Assembly: GCA_001466705.2 (NCBI GenBank)
Contig: LATX02000200.1
Span: forward strand, 806,001 to 870,000
Length of the DNA stretch: 64,000 nt
Source of the DNA: Moniliophthora roreri
Lineage: Eukaryota > Basidiomycota > Agaricomycetes > Agaricales > Marasmiaceae
Reading direction: 5' to 3'
The notes beneath the pieces are model-generated. The model worked only from the letters and a program-made list of their open reading frames with translations. It was not told the DNA's origin and did not search any database. The translations under genes and the position numbers were made by a program. This document shows positions 1 through 11,236 of this stretch, piece after piece. The stretch's first letter is position 1. The number at the start of each line of letters is the position of its first letter.

Positions 1-46
1 CCTAATCTTCTACCAGCTGGCTGCTTAATCTTTACTATCCCATCTC

Positions 47-2338
47 ATGGAAGACTCTGTCGTAGGGTCCAAATTACGGGAAAGAGACAAGATCATCGAA
101 CAGAAATATGAACGCGAACTTCAAGCGAGGGACGCAAAGGCAGAGAAGTGGAAACGGGCATATGATAACCTGTGCACGGAGCTGTTCAACGAGCGGAACA
201 ATAGCTTGAGACTTGCTCGGTCTCTAGGCTTCGAGACCACTTCGCAGGCTCAGCTGCACATCGAGAACTCGAATAACACCACGTATCGGGACTGCCTGAA
301 GCAGAACGAGGAGACTCAGAAAGGGCTTAGAGAATTGAAGGCTGAATATGAGAGTAAGATTGAGGCATTGGAGAAGGAGAATGGGTCACTGAAAGAGTGC
401 GTTACTGCCTTATAGTCAAGAGACCGCTGTTAACGTTACCCTTAGCGAGGTTGAGTCACACTCTAATCGTATCTTCCAACTCGAAACAGAGCAGCGTCTA
501 TTAGAAGAGAGGTACGACCAACTGGCGACCGCTCATTCGGAGGCAACAGCCAAACACCTAAGGGAGTATCAGAGATTCAAAAAGTGGCGAAGATGGCTGT
601 ACGATGAGGACGAAGCAGAGAAAATCGGGGATTCGAAGAAGAGAACAAAGTATGCGGCTTTGACATACTTGCGTCGGCGTGATCGAGTCAGAGCTCTTGA
701 AGAAACTGCAAATGACGACAGTGGTGAGTGGCGACAAACGACTTCCTCCCTTCTTATTACTTAGTATAATTCCAGTATTGGATCTCGCTGACTTCGATGA
801 TATATCTCCAATCAAGCCTCGTAAGCGACCATCCACCCCTTTGAGCTCGAGAAAGATACGCTTCTCCTCACCCTTGACGCCAACGACGCGAGCTAATGTG
901 GTAAAGCGGACGCCCAAACGTGGACTCCCCTCGCTGACTCCGCCATCCTCCGCCCTACAACCACCAACTTCACCGTGAGCTCGTTCCGCTTCACCACTTA
1001 GGCCTTTTTCTGATATGAAACGTTTAGCTCTTCTGTTCCCCGTCATTCCGAGCAGAATACCAAATCTCCTAAGGATGATTTCCAGATCCCAAACTCGTCA
1101 GATACCGAGGAGGATACACAACTCAAGAGTATTCTAACATCAGCTATTCGCGATAACAAACGCTTGGGTGGTCCAAAGCCTCATCGTACGTACACTCCCT
1201 TCTTGTATTCTTATTCACCCGACTCATTTATATTTATCCTGTAGTCAATCAGTCTCCTAGTCCCTTCTCAAAGTCACCACTGCACACTCGTATTTTACCC
1301 GCACGAGCTCAACCACTCTTCTTAAAGCGCACGCATCCTGTGACGCCATTCTTTGCGGCACCATCTGCAAACCCCTTCGACTTGGAGTCGTCTTCGCCTC
1401 AAAGTTCGCCTTCACCTTCATCGCGGAAGCGTAGGAGAGTCAGCGAGGCTGACGCGTACAAACAGCTTGAAGATATCAAGGATCAAGGAAAGGGAAAGGA
1501 GATACCCGAAGGTAGTAAGGAGAACCAGAAGGGTTTGTCTATGTCTGTGGATAGAGCAGCAGGTTCTTCGTCATGGAAACGTTCGCAGTCCAGTGATAGA
1601 GCGATGCCACCACCGCCTGTGCTCGGCCCATCGTTGGTTGCATCGACTAGCCGTGCTCCCGACCCAGGAGATTATTCCGCATATAAAGGCAGAGGACGAT
1701 ATGCTCGATCGTCTTCGTGAGTTAACCGATCCTAAATGTAAGAACTCATATTGACCGATAGGCCCAGGAATAACCAAGAGAAAACCCTGAATGAGCTTTA
1801 CATGATAGATCCAGATCGGAACGAGGGGCTTAATCATGAGTTTGACGAAGTGGTGCGAGGAAAGGAGAGTAGGAAGAGGCTAGCTGCAGGTGATTGTGAG
1901 GACTGTCAAGAGGTTGGCGTCGAAGTCATGACCATCTATTTATCTAGTTGCTGATGCATTGAACAGTACTACGAAGCCATTGGACCCATGCCACCGCGCC
2001 TTCAACAACCACTCTGGCGTTCCCCTACGGCTTCACCTGGCAAGAAGACTATTTCTTGTCATCATCGACATAAACAAAACTTGAAAGGCCATCGTGCTTC
2101 TCCTCCTCCATCTCCTACCCCAGATCGAAGCAGAATCGACTCGCATAAACAAGCGATATCAAGGCATCGTTTTCATTGGGCGAAGGCCAGGACGCCACCC
2201 GGGTACTGGGATATTGGATTCCCGAACACGCAGGAGGCAGTTGCTATCAATCAGAAGGCGAAGGAGATGCATCGGCAGAAGAGGGAGCAGGTTGAAAAGG
2301 AGGCTATGAATGCTAATGGGAGGTATAAGAGAAGATGA
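47..2338 (+). CDS. ctp1: Ctp1/Sae2/CtIP-like DNA endonuclease activator
   Basis: Proteins of this family stimulate the Mre11-Rad50-Nbs1 nuclease at double-strand breaks in the nucleus to start end resection. Exons read as 47-396, 446-723, 776-974, 1028-1185, 1245-1716, 1762-1912 and 1967-2338, all in phase, giving 659 residues. The first third is charged coiled coil (RERDKIIEQKYERELQARD and on), as expected for the tetramerising N-terminus. The middle is Ser/Pro-rich with basic patches. The C-terminus has the family hallmarks: a CxxC pair (CEDCQEYYEAIGPMPPRL), then ISRHRFHW and TPPGYWDIGFPNTQE. An in-frame TAA at 26-28 supports the start at 47. The intron boundaries are my reading. Family assignment from the C-terminal block is strong; function in this species is inferred. 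Confidence 0.85.
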
Positions 2339-2728
2339 TTATGGACATTATCGCGCACCTTGATGATGCAGGACATACTTTGATTGTATCTTAGATTGGA
2401 TCGGTGTATTTTTATATTGCACATAGCTATAGAACGCATTGACACTGACACTGGCCCTCACGTTCTGTAGCTCTATGGACGATGCGGACTAGATAGATTG
2501 GCTGCTGGTCTGCCTCATGAATGCAAGGTTCGTCATGTTGGCTCTCGTGGTTGATAGACTAACGTAACTCGTTGCTTCCTCAACGCTGCCTACTGTTATC
2601 CCATGAGTCCGAATTATGCATGCCTCATGCCGCAGCAAACTTTATTATATGGGTGCACATGTACTCGTGGGGGCACGTTGAATCTTTTCCATTTTGCTAC
2701 CATTGTTACCGCCCCTCCCCCATAGCCA
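2339..2728. other. intergenic spacer
   Basis: This stretch lies between the ctp1-like stop and the next start. It should hold the 3' end of one transcript and the promoter of the next. I see no convincing coding exon or RNA gene here. Confidence 0.5.
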
Positions 2729-4039
2729 ATGAAAAAGGGAATCCCGAACCGGTCAGAACTTCTAGAGACTGTGTATACGTTCTCTAGGCCCAGCGAATCC
2801 GACAGGGCGAGTGACAATCTCGAAAGGATTCACATCAGCGAGGTTCGAGTAGTGGCATCGTATAGCTGGGCAGACACCTCCGTTCCGACAATAGTTGTTC
2901 CAGGTAAGCACCATTGGGCAGAAAATAGAACGGGGCTCATGTCAGTGCGGTTAGGAACACCGCGAGTATGGACTAACCATCCCGCTAGAAAAGTGAAGCC
3001 AGATTCTGGGAAGACATACATCGATAAAAATGCAGCACGGATGAGCAGTTTGAATAGGAGTCCCCTCATGCCAATCTTTACAGCTGCTGAGGCGTTGGGC
3101 AGCTTGAACGATTTGAAAGGCCACGACATTGTCACGGACAGAAATGGACTTCGGAAGCTGTACCACTGGGCACGAGGAAATGGTGGAGGAAGTCCTTTTC
3201 GCATCGATGTGCAGCTTGCAGGAAGTACTTGTCTGTTCACCCGCCGGGAACCAAAGAACGTTACAAGGATCCAGCCCGGCGGTGGCAGCAAGGAATACGG
3301 CTTTGCATATGAGACTGCTGCTACAATCTCGTCCGAATCATCTTCGGGACATCATAGAATTATTTCATATGTGAGTAAAATTCGCATTCTTGGTACTCTC
3401 CACGCTTAGCTTCTCTTGCAGAAGCTGGCAGACATCGGTTTGCTCGTGCGGTGTGAAATCGACGCGTGTTTGGGGACAGGCAACACTGCCAAGGCGACCA
3501 AACCCGGTAATAGCAAGCGGTCATTCTCCACTGTTGCCCAAAGCCCACATCCCGCTTTTCAAGTGGTTCCAAAAGGATCTGGACTACACAACACCATGAA
3601 GCCTACCAAGTTTTCTGCTGGTCTCAATGTTCGCCTGTCTACCTCCCAAGGCTTCGTGCCCCAAGATCAGCTCATCGAGATCAAAACGTACCGCACCAAA
3701 ATCGAGTGGTACAAGGTATATACTCAATTGGCGCTTGGCCAAACACCATTGATCTACACCGCCCAGCATACGGGGGAAAACTTTGCCGTTCCTGAAAAGT
3801 ACAATGTCAGCGACCCGGATAACGCGACGATGGTTAAGCATGCAAGATGGTTCGAAGACGGGCTGGTGATGCTGCATGACATCTTGAAGCAGATCCTGAG
3901 TGCGGTTCGGGAACGAGGTGACGGTGCAGTTCTGAGTTTGGTGCAAGAAGGTGGTCAGTTGAAGCTGGTGGAGCGTCAACCGTTGAAAAACAAAGTGGTA
4001 GAAGAGGCTGTCTTGAGGCTATTCCGGGATAGGATTTGA
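2729..4039 (+). CDS. conserved fungal protein of unknown function
   Basis: Two exons, 2729-3370 and 3422-4039, join in phase across a 51-base intron to give 419 residues. The protein belongs to a large fungal family often labelled 'geranylgeranyl pyrophosphate synthetase' in databases. It has no DDxxD prenyl-synthase motifs, so that label should not be copied. Family landmarks visible are VVASYSWADTSVPTIVVPG near residue 35, DIVTDRNGLRKLYHWARG in the middle, and SGHHRIISY with VRCEIDACLG around the splice junction, followed by ARWFEDGLVMLHDILKQI near the end. No signal peptide or membrane segment is obvious. The start at 2729 is the first in-frame Met of the open stretch; a short upstream exon cannot be excluded. 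Biochemical role unknown. Confidence 0.75.
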
Positions 4040-4188
4040 TAGGTATTTTGCAGAGCGGGGCTATGCTTTGGGTGTACTACATAGTGTTGAGTGTCATGGA
4101 TGAGTGTACCGGTTGCCGTGGCCCGATATAACTCGGCCGCCTTTTCTCCGACTTAAAAGCCGATATCTTTCCTTCATCAGCCACTCTC

Positions 4189-5271
4189 ATGGTCAAGATT
4201 GCATCTATTTCTCACACTCGCTCTCGCAGAAACAACCCGTTCACGCCTATGCGCAAGCTGCTACTTCGTTCGAAACGCCCTTGTAAAACGCCATATATCG
4301 GAAAGCGTCGTAGAGGCCTTGAAGCTACACATGACAGACCCATGGATCCTGTCGTACCTACCCCACCATTCAGTCTTAGTATTCCAAACGCTACCTCCTC
4401 CTCTCCATTCATACCTCATCCGTCACAACATGTCCATTACCCGCCATCGGATGCTCCCGACCCTCAAACCCGCGTAGCACTCCAGAATGACGATGACGAT
4501 GAAGATGCCGTCGTTATCACTACGCTAGACATACTTCCTTTTTGCTGCCACGAAGACCTTGTCACAATGTCTCGACTTGAGCTCGTATCTGTCGCTTGCT
4601 CGCTCAACTCCAAACTTCCAGCGATTCTTCAGATCGATGTTAGCAGCTCAGACATCTTCATTCGAAATTCCATCGAAGTCTTGGTGGGAATACGCAAGGG
4701 TGCACCGATGAGCCCGCCTCCTGCGCCGAAAGCCAATAGGTCTCGAGAAAGGTCCCTCTCTTTCTCTGGATTCTCAGGTGTGGAGGACGAGGATGAAGAT
4801 GGTGGCGATCTTGAACAGTTGGATCTTTTCTGGAGGATGAGTCCCTTGGCCAAACATGGGAAACGGACTTGTGGCTCCCCATTCGGAACACCGAGTAAAC
4901 TGGCGAGACTAGTGGAGGAGGACGAAGATGCAGTCATGGGCGACGTTAGACAGCCGAAACGGCGGAAGCTATCGGATAGGCATGATGATGTTGAGATGGA
5001 GAACACCCCGACGACTACTCGATTCTATGGACGCGCCACCTACCAAGATTCTCCCGCTATACGCAAGAGAGCCATTGCATCGCACAGTCAAGAGCTCCGC
5101 AGAGAGATGAATATGATGCGAATCGCTGCACCATTTGCCACGACAGAGAGGCCGCGATATAGGACAAACAGTGATATCTTGCGGTTTGACGAAGGACGAC
5201 CATCAACTCCTGTGCGTGGTATTGCAAGGCATGCTCGAACTTCTTCGCTGTCTGGTACTCAAGGAATGTAA
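4189..5271 (+). CDS. hypothetical low-complexity protein, possibly nuclear
   Basis: A single uninterrupted frame of 360 codons. I do not recognise a domain. The N-terminus is very basic (RSRR, then KRRRGLEATHDR near residues 39-50), a Pro/Ser stretch follows, then an acidic run DDDDEDAVV and a more ordered segment around DILPFCCHEDLVTMSRLELVSVACSLNSK. Later come acidic and basic patches (VEDEDEDGG, QPKRRKLSD) that could act in nuclear import. Met52 at 4342 (MDPVVPTPPFSL) is a good alternative start, because the first 51 residues are compositionally different. Codon use and the absence of stops over 1 kb support a real gene; function cannot be assigned. Confidence 0.6.
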   Translation: MVKIASISHTRSRRNNPFTPMRKLLLRSKRPCKTPYIGKRRRGLEATHDRPMDPVVPTPPFSLSIPNATSSSPFIPHPSQHVHYPPSDAPDPQTRVALQNDDDDEDAVVITTLDILPFCCHEDLVTMSRLELVSVACSLNSKLPAILQIDVSSSDIFIRNSIEVLVGIRKGAPMSPPPAPKANRSRERSLSFSGFSGVEDEDEDGGDLEQLDLFWRMSPLAKHGKRTCGSPFGTPSKLARLVEEDEDAVMGDVRQPKRRKLSDRHDDVEMENTPTTTRFYGRATYQDSPAIRKRAIASHSQELRREMNMMRIAAPFATTERPRYRTNSDILRFDEGRPSTPVRGIARHARTSSLSGTQGM

Positions 5272-6249
5272 CTGCGGCTACGACTCTATTTCACTATATC
5301 CTTTATTGTGTTTTAGGTTCCTATAACAGAGATACGTTGGCCTATTCACCGCTCCTTTCGGTTCGCTGCTGTCCTCTGCGTAAATCGAGGCCGTGCATAT
5401 CCATCATCGGCCGTGCCTACGGTTCCAACTTGACCCGCCTCCACCCTTGTGCTTATCGACAAAGCTTGAAATGTTTCCGAAAAGCTCCGTCGACGCGGTT
5501 AATGTCGAGCAAGTGGTCTCCTCGTGATTCATACCACCTCCGAATTGTGTCAGAATCTCGAGCTGGAGCAACGATGATGCCTTTTGACATTCCGCACGCC
5601 GCTCCGTAAACGTATCGCTCGTGTTTTTATTCCAGGTTTGATTCGGCCGAATTCGGATTAAAAGAGTTCTTTCCAAGTTCTTCTCAACATGTACCCCGAA
5701 GATAACTTATCTTGAAGGGTCTTTAAGTCGCTTTTTTCCTTTGATTTTGAGGTCGGAAGTGCGAGCTCTGGACTGGCAAATTGAAATAAAAGGTTCAGAA
5801 ACGCGGGGTAAATTGCCGAACGGCGGAGACGTATGCGAATTTCCCATTTGGTGTAGGTGGCGGGCAACTTGCACATGACCGCATCATCTGGCCCTTTTTA
5901 CATAGTCTGCTCTAGTATGTACAGCAATGAAGGTTTGGTAGCCCCCTCTTCTTCCTTTATCCCTTTATTCTCTTCATCCATCTCTCAACGCTTGATACGG
6001 CAAGTATCGTTCTATTTCTATGAAAAATCATTCCATTCCGGCAGTTGTTTGTGGCACACTTCTTCGGACCATCAGATACAAGTGCTTCGTGGACGCTTGC
6101 TCGTGGTCCAGTGACATCGTCCGAATATATATATCTCTTCCGTATGTCATACTCACACGACGATCCACAGGCATCGTTTCATTCCTCCCATTCCCCTAAC
6201 AACCCATCTCGAACCACCACCACCCACCACCACCACCAAGTAATCACCA
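5272..6249. other. intergenic spacer, promoter side of dicarboxylate carrier
   Basis: Nearly 1 kb without a supported gene. Open frames here are short, lack splice-consistent extensions and show no family resemblance. A CCACC-type run (ACCACCACCCACCACCACCACC) near 6215-6238 sits just upstream of the carrier start and may be 5' untranslated sequence. Confidence 0.5.
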
Positions 6250-7734
6250 ATGTCGAAGACCCAGAACCCTACGCAGCCAATGACACAGATGGCAGTTCAA
6301 GTCAAGAAGCCTTATCCATTCTGGCTTGGAGGTACGTCGACGTGTCACTTGCTCCAAGAAACTCCAATGGTGACAAGTGTCTTCCAGGTGTCGCCGCGAC
6401 GATTGCAGCGTCGATAACACAGTGCGTCAATGCCATCATTCACATCGTCACTTTATCCCAATCGGGCCATCATTCACAGTCCTCTAGACCTTACCAAAGT
6501 TCGATTACAAGCTTCTGGGGATAAGCGTATGATAGAGAGTATGAAGAAGACAGTCAGGACTGCGGGTGCGTTCCCTACATCTTTCACTACAGCTTCAGCT
6601 ATGGACTGACAGCTGCGGCACCACTAGGCGCGCGGGGCTTGTTTGACGGGATTTCAGGAACATGGATGCGCCAGATGTCGTACTCAATGTGTCGTTTCTG
6701 GGCATACGAAGAGAGCAAGAAGATATTGGGTGCTACAAGCAAAGATGCACCAGCATGGAAGTTGGGTCTCGCAGGCAGTATGGGTGCGCCTTTCTGAACC
6801 TCTGAACGGTTGTACCAGTGCCTAACACGTTGTAACAGCGGGAGGAATAGCTGGTTTCGTTGGGAACCCTGGAGGTCATTTCCCATGTGTCCGTTCTCGT
6901 GGTAACATGGCTAACGAATGATACCGATCCTTAGAGATTGTCATGGTTCGCCTTCAAGGTGACTTTGCGAAACCCCCAGAGAAGAGGTTCAATTATAAAC
7001 ATTGTTTCGACGCGCTATTCAGGGTAAGTCGACGCTGTTCTTCCCCGCTGCGCTTTACATCAATGAATTTCACGCGTAGATGGTCCGAGAAGAAGGCGTG
7101 TCATCCTTGGGGCGTGGAGTTGGTCCGAATGTCTTCCGTGCTATATTAATGAATGCCAGTCAACTCGCTTCGTGAGTATTTGATTATCATGTCAGGACGT
7201 CAATCAGGCTCATTTTATCGTTCCCAGGTATGATTTCTTCAAAGCAGAGCTGCTCAAGACCAAATACTTTGAAGACAACATCGCATGTCACTTTACAGCT
7301 AGTTTTGCGGCGGTGCGTTCTGTCATGTCGGGAGATTTGCGTTGATCCTGACACACTGTCAATTACTTAGGGTACAGTCGCGACCACAGTCTGCTCGCCC
7401 GCGGATGTTCTCAAGGTACGTCATTGACTTGGCATTCCTGCTCCGCCTATACTCATCTCCTTTGTAAACAGAGTCGAATCATGAATGCTTCTGGGCCAGG
7501 TTCAAGTGTAGGATCGCTAGATATTTTTGATTCAAAGAACGCTAACGGGATTTGTAGTCGACCATTGGAGCCATCAAGACTGCGTTCCAAAACGAAGGTG
7601 CAATGTTCATGTTCAAGGGTTGGGTACCGGCTTGGATGCGTTTGCAGCCCACAACCATCTTGATTTTCCTCACCCTAGAGCAGCTGAAGAACTTGGTAGA
7701 TTATTCCAGGGGGAAAGGATTTAATTTCGTTTGA
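6250..7734 (+). CDS. dic1: mitochondrial dicarboxylate carrier
   Basis: Mitochondrial carrier family protein predicted to exchange malate/succinate for phosphate across the inner membrane. Eleven exons join in phase: 6250-6331, 6388-6421, 6480-6565, 6628-6783, 6839-6874, 6935-7023, 7080-7171, 7228-7312, 7371-7415, 7472-7507 and 7558-7734. They give 305 residues, the usual family size. The three repeats carry PLDLTK, NPGEIVMVR and SPADVLK in place of the Px(D/E)xx(K/R) signature; the second is altered as in other Dic-type carriers. GLFDGISGTWMRQMSY and the PFWLGG start of helix 1 fit Dic1. Two exons are only 34-36 bases, so automatic gene finders may miss parts. Substrate is inferred from family resemblance, not shown. 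Confidence 0.9.
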
Positions 7735-8062
7735 ACGAAGGGAGTGATCTACCCGGCGTTGTATCAGTACGTCACCCGGGCAGCGTCTGTATACGAGTGT
7801 AGGATGGGGGATGTATTATACTTGGTTCTGTACATAGATATTATTTCTGCGATTTTACAATGTGTGGTTGAGTAACGGAACCGAAGGTTTATGCGCTTAA
7901 GCGCTCAAGCGTTAGCCAGTTACTCCAACGTCTTGACCTTCTCGTCCACCCCGCGTCCACCACAACCTGTACCCTCATAAAATGGCTAAACTCCTTTTGA
8001 ATTACCCTCCCAGCTCTTCTTGCGCAATATAAATCTATGGTGTCCGCGTTTTGACTTGCGCT
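7735..8062. other. spacer between carrier and trehalase relic
   Basis: Probable 3' untranslated region of the carrier followed by degraded promoter sequence. It contains a 12-base perfect palindrome GCGCTTAAGCGC at about 7892. No gene is visible. Confidence 0.4.
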
Positions 8063-9188
8063 ATGAAAGGATTGTTGCAAGCTCCTTGACTCGGTACTGC
8101 TCCATTCCCAATACTATTCGCGAAGTTGCTCACGATATCTACATTCCTTTTCCAAACAACCTCTGCCCAGGTGCCCCCGACTCTCACTTTGCTGCCTCCC
8201 GAATAGCCATGGTATCCCTCCAAGCTTTTTTGCGCTGGTAAAGTCTTTCAATATACTGTAACCTCTGGCGTGTATCTCAAATCATTAAGTCGTGGCTGCT
8301 GCAAACGACCAATTTGGTAAATCTGTATCCAGACCAGAAGACATTCGTAGGCAAGATGAGTAACTGGTCTCCTAGTCCAAAGTATCTCAGCTGAATTAAC
8401 ATGAGAGCCTGACCAACTCCTCCGAGATTGTTCTTGCTGCCTTCACTCAACTTGAAGAAAACGCTACCGCCGAACAATACCAGACTTTTGTCAATACCTA
8501 CTTCACTGCTAAAGGCACCGAGCTGGAACCTGTGGCGCAGCCCAACTTCAATACGAATATTTTTTAGCAATGTCTCAGATACTATAGTGAAGGCATTTTC
8601 ACGGACTGTTCATATTTTCTGGACCCAGCTTACTCGTGTAACGAACACGTCTACACTTTGCGATGGCGTTCATTATGAAAGCTCCTTGATCCCGTTGAAC
8701 CACACGTTCGTCGTTCCCGGTAAGTCGGTTATCTCCTACTAGACATGGGATCTTTTCAGTTAACGCCTCATAATAGGTGGCCGTTCTCGTGAGCAATACT
8801 ATTAAGACAGCTTTTGGATCGTTGAAGGGTTGCTCGAGTCCGAGCTCTATGACGTTACCAACCAGACCTTACAGAACTTCATGAATGAAGCTCAAGTACA
8901 CTGGTTTCGCACCATTCCACTCTGCTCCTGACACTCAGCGCAGATCTCAATTGTTCGCAACCAGTTTTGTTCATACAAGTCAGGAGAAACAGAATGAAAT
9001 AAGGGAAACACCGACTACGACTTACGTTTACAGATGCTCGCACGCTACGTGATTGTCACCAATGACCTAACTACACTGGAAAGAGCGTTACCCCATGCCG
9101 AGGCCAGCTTCCTTAAATCTAGTGCCATTTTGATTACAAGTCTTTACAGAAAGAGCTACTCTGGTGGCAAACCAACCGTGCAATCGAC

Positions 9189-9196
9189 GTTACCAG
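9189..9196. repeat. 8-bp target site duplication, left copy
   Basis: GTTACCAG directly precedes the MITE terminus and is repeated exactly at 9518-9525. Confidence 0.9.
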
Positions 9197-9517
9197 TAGT
9201 GATGTTGCGGGCTCGGCTCGGCTCAAAGCCCCAGGCTTAGGCCTGGCTTGAGAGGGCTCAGGCTCACCAAACATTGAGCCCGAGCCGTAGGCAGGGCCCG
9301 GCTTAGGCCAGGGCTTTTGGGTATCACTTGCCAACAGCCACGGGTTGCACTTTCCATAATATCATCTAGGGCTCAAGCCCTGGGCTTAGGCTTTCAGAAA
9401 TGCAAGCCCGAGCCCTGAGCCCGGTCGAAGCCCTACAGTAGGGTTCGGCTCGGCCTTGTGATCCCCGGCTCGGTCAGACCTGGCTTCAGGGCTTGAGCCG
9501 AGCCCCCAACATCACTA
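9197..9517. mobile_element. hAT-like MITE inserted in trehalase exon
   Basis: The element starts TAGTGATGTTG and ends CAACATCACTA, an 11-base perfect terminal inverted repeat. After one mismatch the inverted match continues through GGGCTCGGCTC. It is flanked on both sides by the identical 8-mer GTTACCAG (9189-9196 and 9518-9525), the target-duplication length of hAT transposons. The 321-bp interior has no open frame and consists of GC-rich words such as GGCTCGGGCTC and GGCTTGAGC on both strands. The flanking exon reads IDVTS before and SPFTNKTYAMAHYA after, so the insertion splits a coding exon. Assignment to hAT rests on duplication length and inverted-repeat style. Confidence 0.88.
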
Positions 9518-9525
9518 GTTACCAG
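9518..9525. repeat. 8-bp target site duplication, right copy
   Basis: GTTACCAG directly follows the MITE terminus and matches 9189-9196 exactly. Confidence 0.9.
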
Positions 9526-11236
9526 TCCTTTCACGAACAAAACGTACGCAATGGCCCACTATGCCGTAGCCAATACTGCTCCCAGGCCTGAACAGTATCT
9601 CGCTGGTATGGCAAACAACCCGAGGATTTCTTTGACGGAGGATCAGCGTTCTGCGTTGTATGCTGAGCTTGCCAGTGGTGCCGAGTCAGGCGAGTTTCTC
9701 TTCCAACTCCAGTTTTGCGGCGAGGATTGATATACATCTCAGGCTGGGACTATACCACTCGATGGCTTGAGCACGTCGCTTCTTCAGCGCTGATTTGACT
9801 ACTTTGAGGGTGCGAGCCACTATTCCCGTCGACCTGAATAGTATTCTCTGTATGACCCTTTTCCTTCATTGCAAGTACTCTGTTCTGAACGCACCGATTA
9901 TAGACCGGGATCATATCCTGCTTGCCGATCTGTATGACCTCTAGAACGAACTCTTCGGTGGAAAAAGGTCATCGTGAACGAGCTGCAGTGTTCAAAGAGG
10001 ATGTCATCGATCTCTGGGACTCGGAGAAGATGCGCTCGACAATTGTGTCCAGTGTTGATCACTCATTCACCGTACATCCTCAGATCGCGTTTTACGGCTT
10101 CAACGTTAAGACTAATGCTCGAAACAACATCTTCTCCGTCACTGCCTTTTACCCGATGTGGAGCGGCATTTTCCCAGAAGACGTATTGCAAAGCCAAGAG
10201 ACTGCGTTCAAAGCATTTTTATCGGTCAACACGAATCGGTATCGGTATAACGGAACCTTCCCGTCCACCTTCGTCGATACTGGTCTACAGTGGGATCGTC
10301 CGAACGCCTAGCCGCCGCACAGTATATAGTTCTGCAAGCCCCTTAGCAACGTTTCATGTAACATCACAAACGACGCAATCCCAATGTCATCCATCAGTCC
10401 ATTCTAAATCTCATTCCCGAAGGACAGCTTGGTCTCAAGGAACCGGAACTTCCTATATCCAAGACTGCCGATGCGACCGGGACGGGTGTTGCCTTTAATA
10501 TCAACATGCTGAACGGGATGGTGGTCAATGGTGGTAAGGCGACAAGCGAAGAAGGCTGGGCCCGTACATTGCAAAGGGAACCGGTAAACTGATACATAAC
10601 GAGTGCGCATGCAGCTGGTGAGCAAAACCTATATCGTTGTATGGACTCCTGCTCATCTTGTCGGTGGAGGATCTATTCCAGGTGTACTACCCAGACCATC
10701 GGACCATGCTGAGCTGAAAGTTACTCAGAGGAACATAACCGGATATGGTAAGACTATTTTCATAATCGATAGCAGCTCAGTGCTCAGAGCCAAATCCATT
10801 GTATAGATGTTTGAGAAGCTCTTTAACCTGGACTCGACTCAACTGGTCATGGTGGTGAATACACTGTACAGGTAAGGCTTCCGTGCCTCTTTTGAGTTAC
10901 CGCCTTGACGTTTTTCACAGGCTGGTTTTGGCTGGGCGAACGGCGTTCTTCTCTGGATAGCCAGCGTGTACGGCGACATTCTGGTCACCCCTGACCGTCC
11001 CAATTTGTTGTCCGACAACGGTTCAAACGGCAACGGCGGACAGTCATACAAATAGAGCCCTAGGGCATGCCTTCAGCGTTTGTGACAACGGACACGAATT
11101 ATTATTCTTTCAAATCGGCCTGTTGCTACCTCATCTCCTTTATACACAATGCTCTTACAAATTTCTCGACCGGAAGTGAGGTGGCCTCCGCCCAATCCCC
11201 GACCTAGATTCGAAGACTCTTGGATTCGGAGACTGT

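Larger units (their letters stand above)
8063..11055 (+). pseudogene. GH37 trehalase pseudogene
   Basis: Homology to secreted basidiomycete trehalases (trehalose to two glucose) runs the whole length but through changing frames. Recognisable blocks: VSDTIVKAFSRTVH and SLIPLNHTFVVPG (about 8570-8720), DSFWIVEGLLESELYDV (about 8806), ARPPE-type and NTAPRPEQY text after 9526, ATIPVDLNSILC (about 9815), NARNNIFSVTAFYPMWSG (about 10115), NGTFPSTFVDTGLQWD (about 10250), and GFGWANGVLLWIASVYGD near 10925-10980. Inactivating changes: TAA at 8803-8805 inside the first trehalase signature (QYY*DSFW), TAG at 10309-10311 inside the second (QWDRPNA*PP), a frameshift near 8887, and a 321-bp MITE in an exon. 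A splice donor near 10030 reads AT instead of GT. The gene is dead; another functional copy elsewhere is likely but not visible. Confidence 0.88.

Noticed and set aside
558..1046. Minus-strand open frame opposite the ctp1-like gene
   Set aside because: It is the reverse of clearly spliced coding exons with a strong C-terminal family match, and it has no recognisable features of its own.
6045..6524. Open frame overlapping the first exons of the dicarboxylate carrier
   Set aside because: It is another phase of carrier exons and introns; the carrier model from 6250 accounts for the sequence.
9201..9510. GC-rich repeated words considered as a possible CRISPR-like or satellite array
   Set aside because: There is no regular spacing or unique spacers. 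Terminal inverted repeats and an 8-bp target duplication show it is one MITE.
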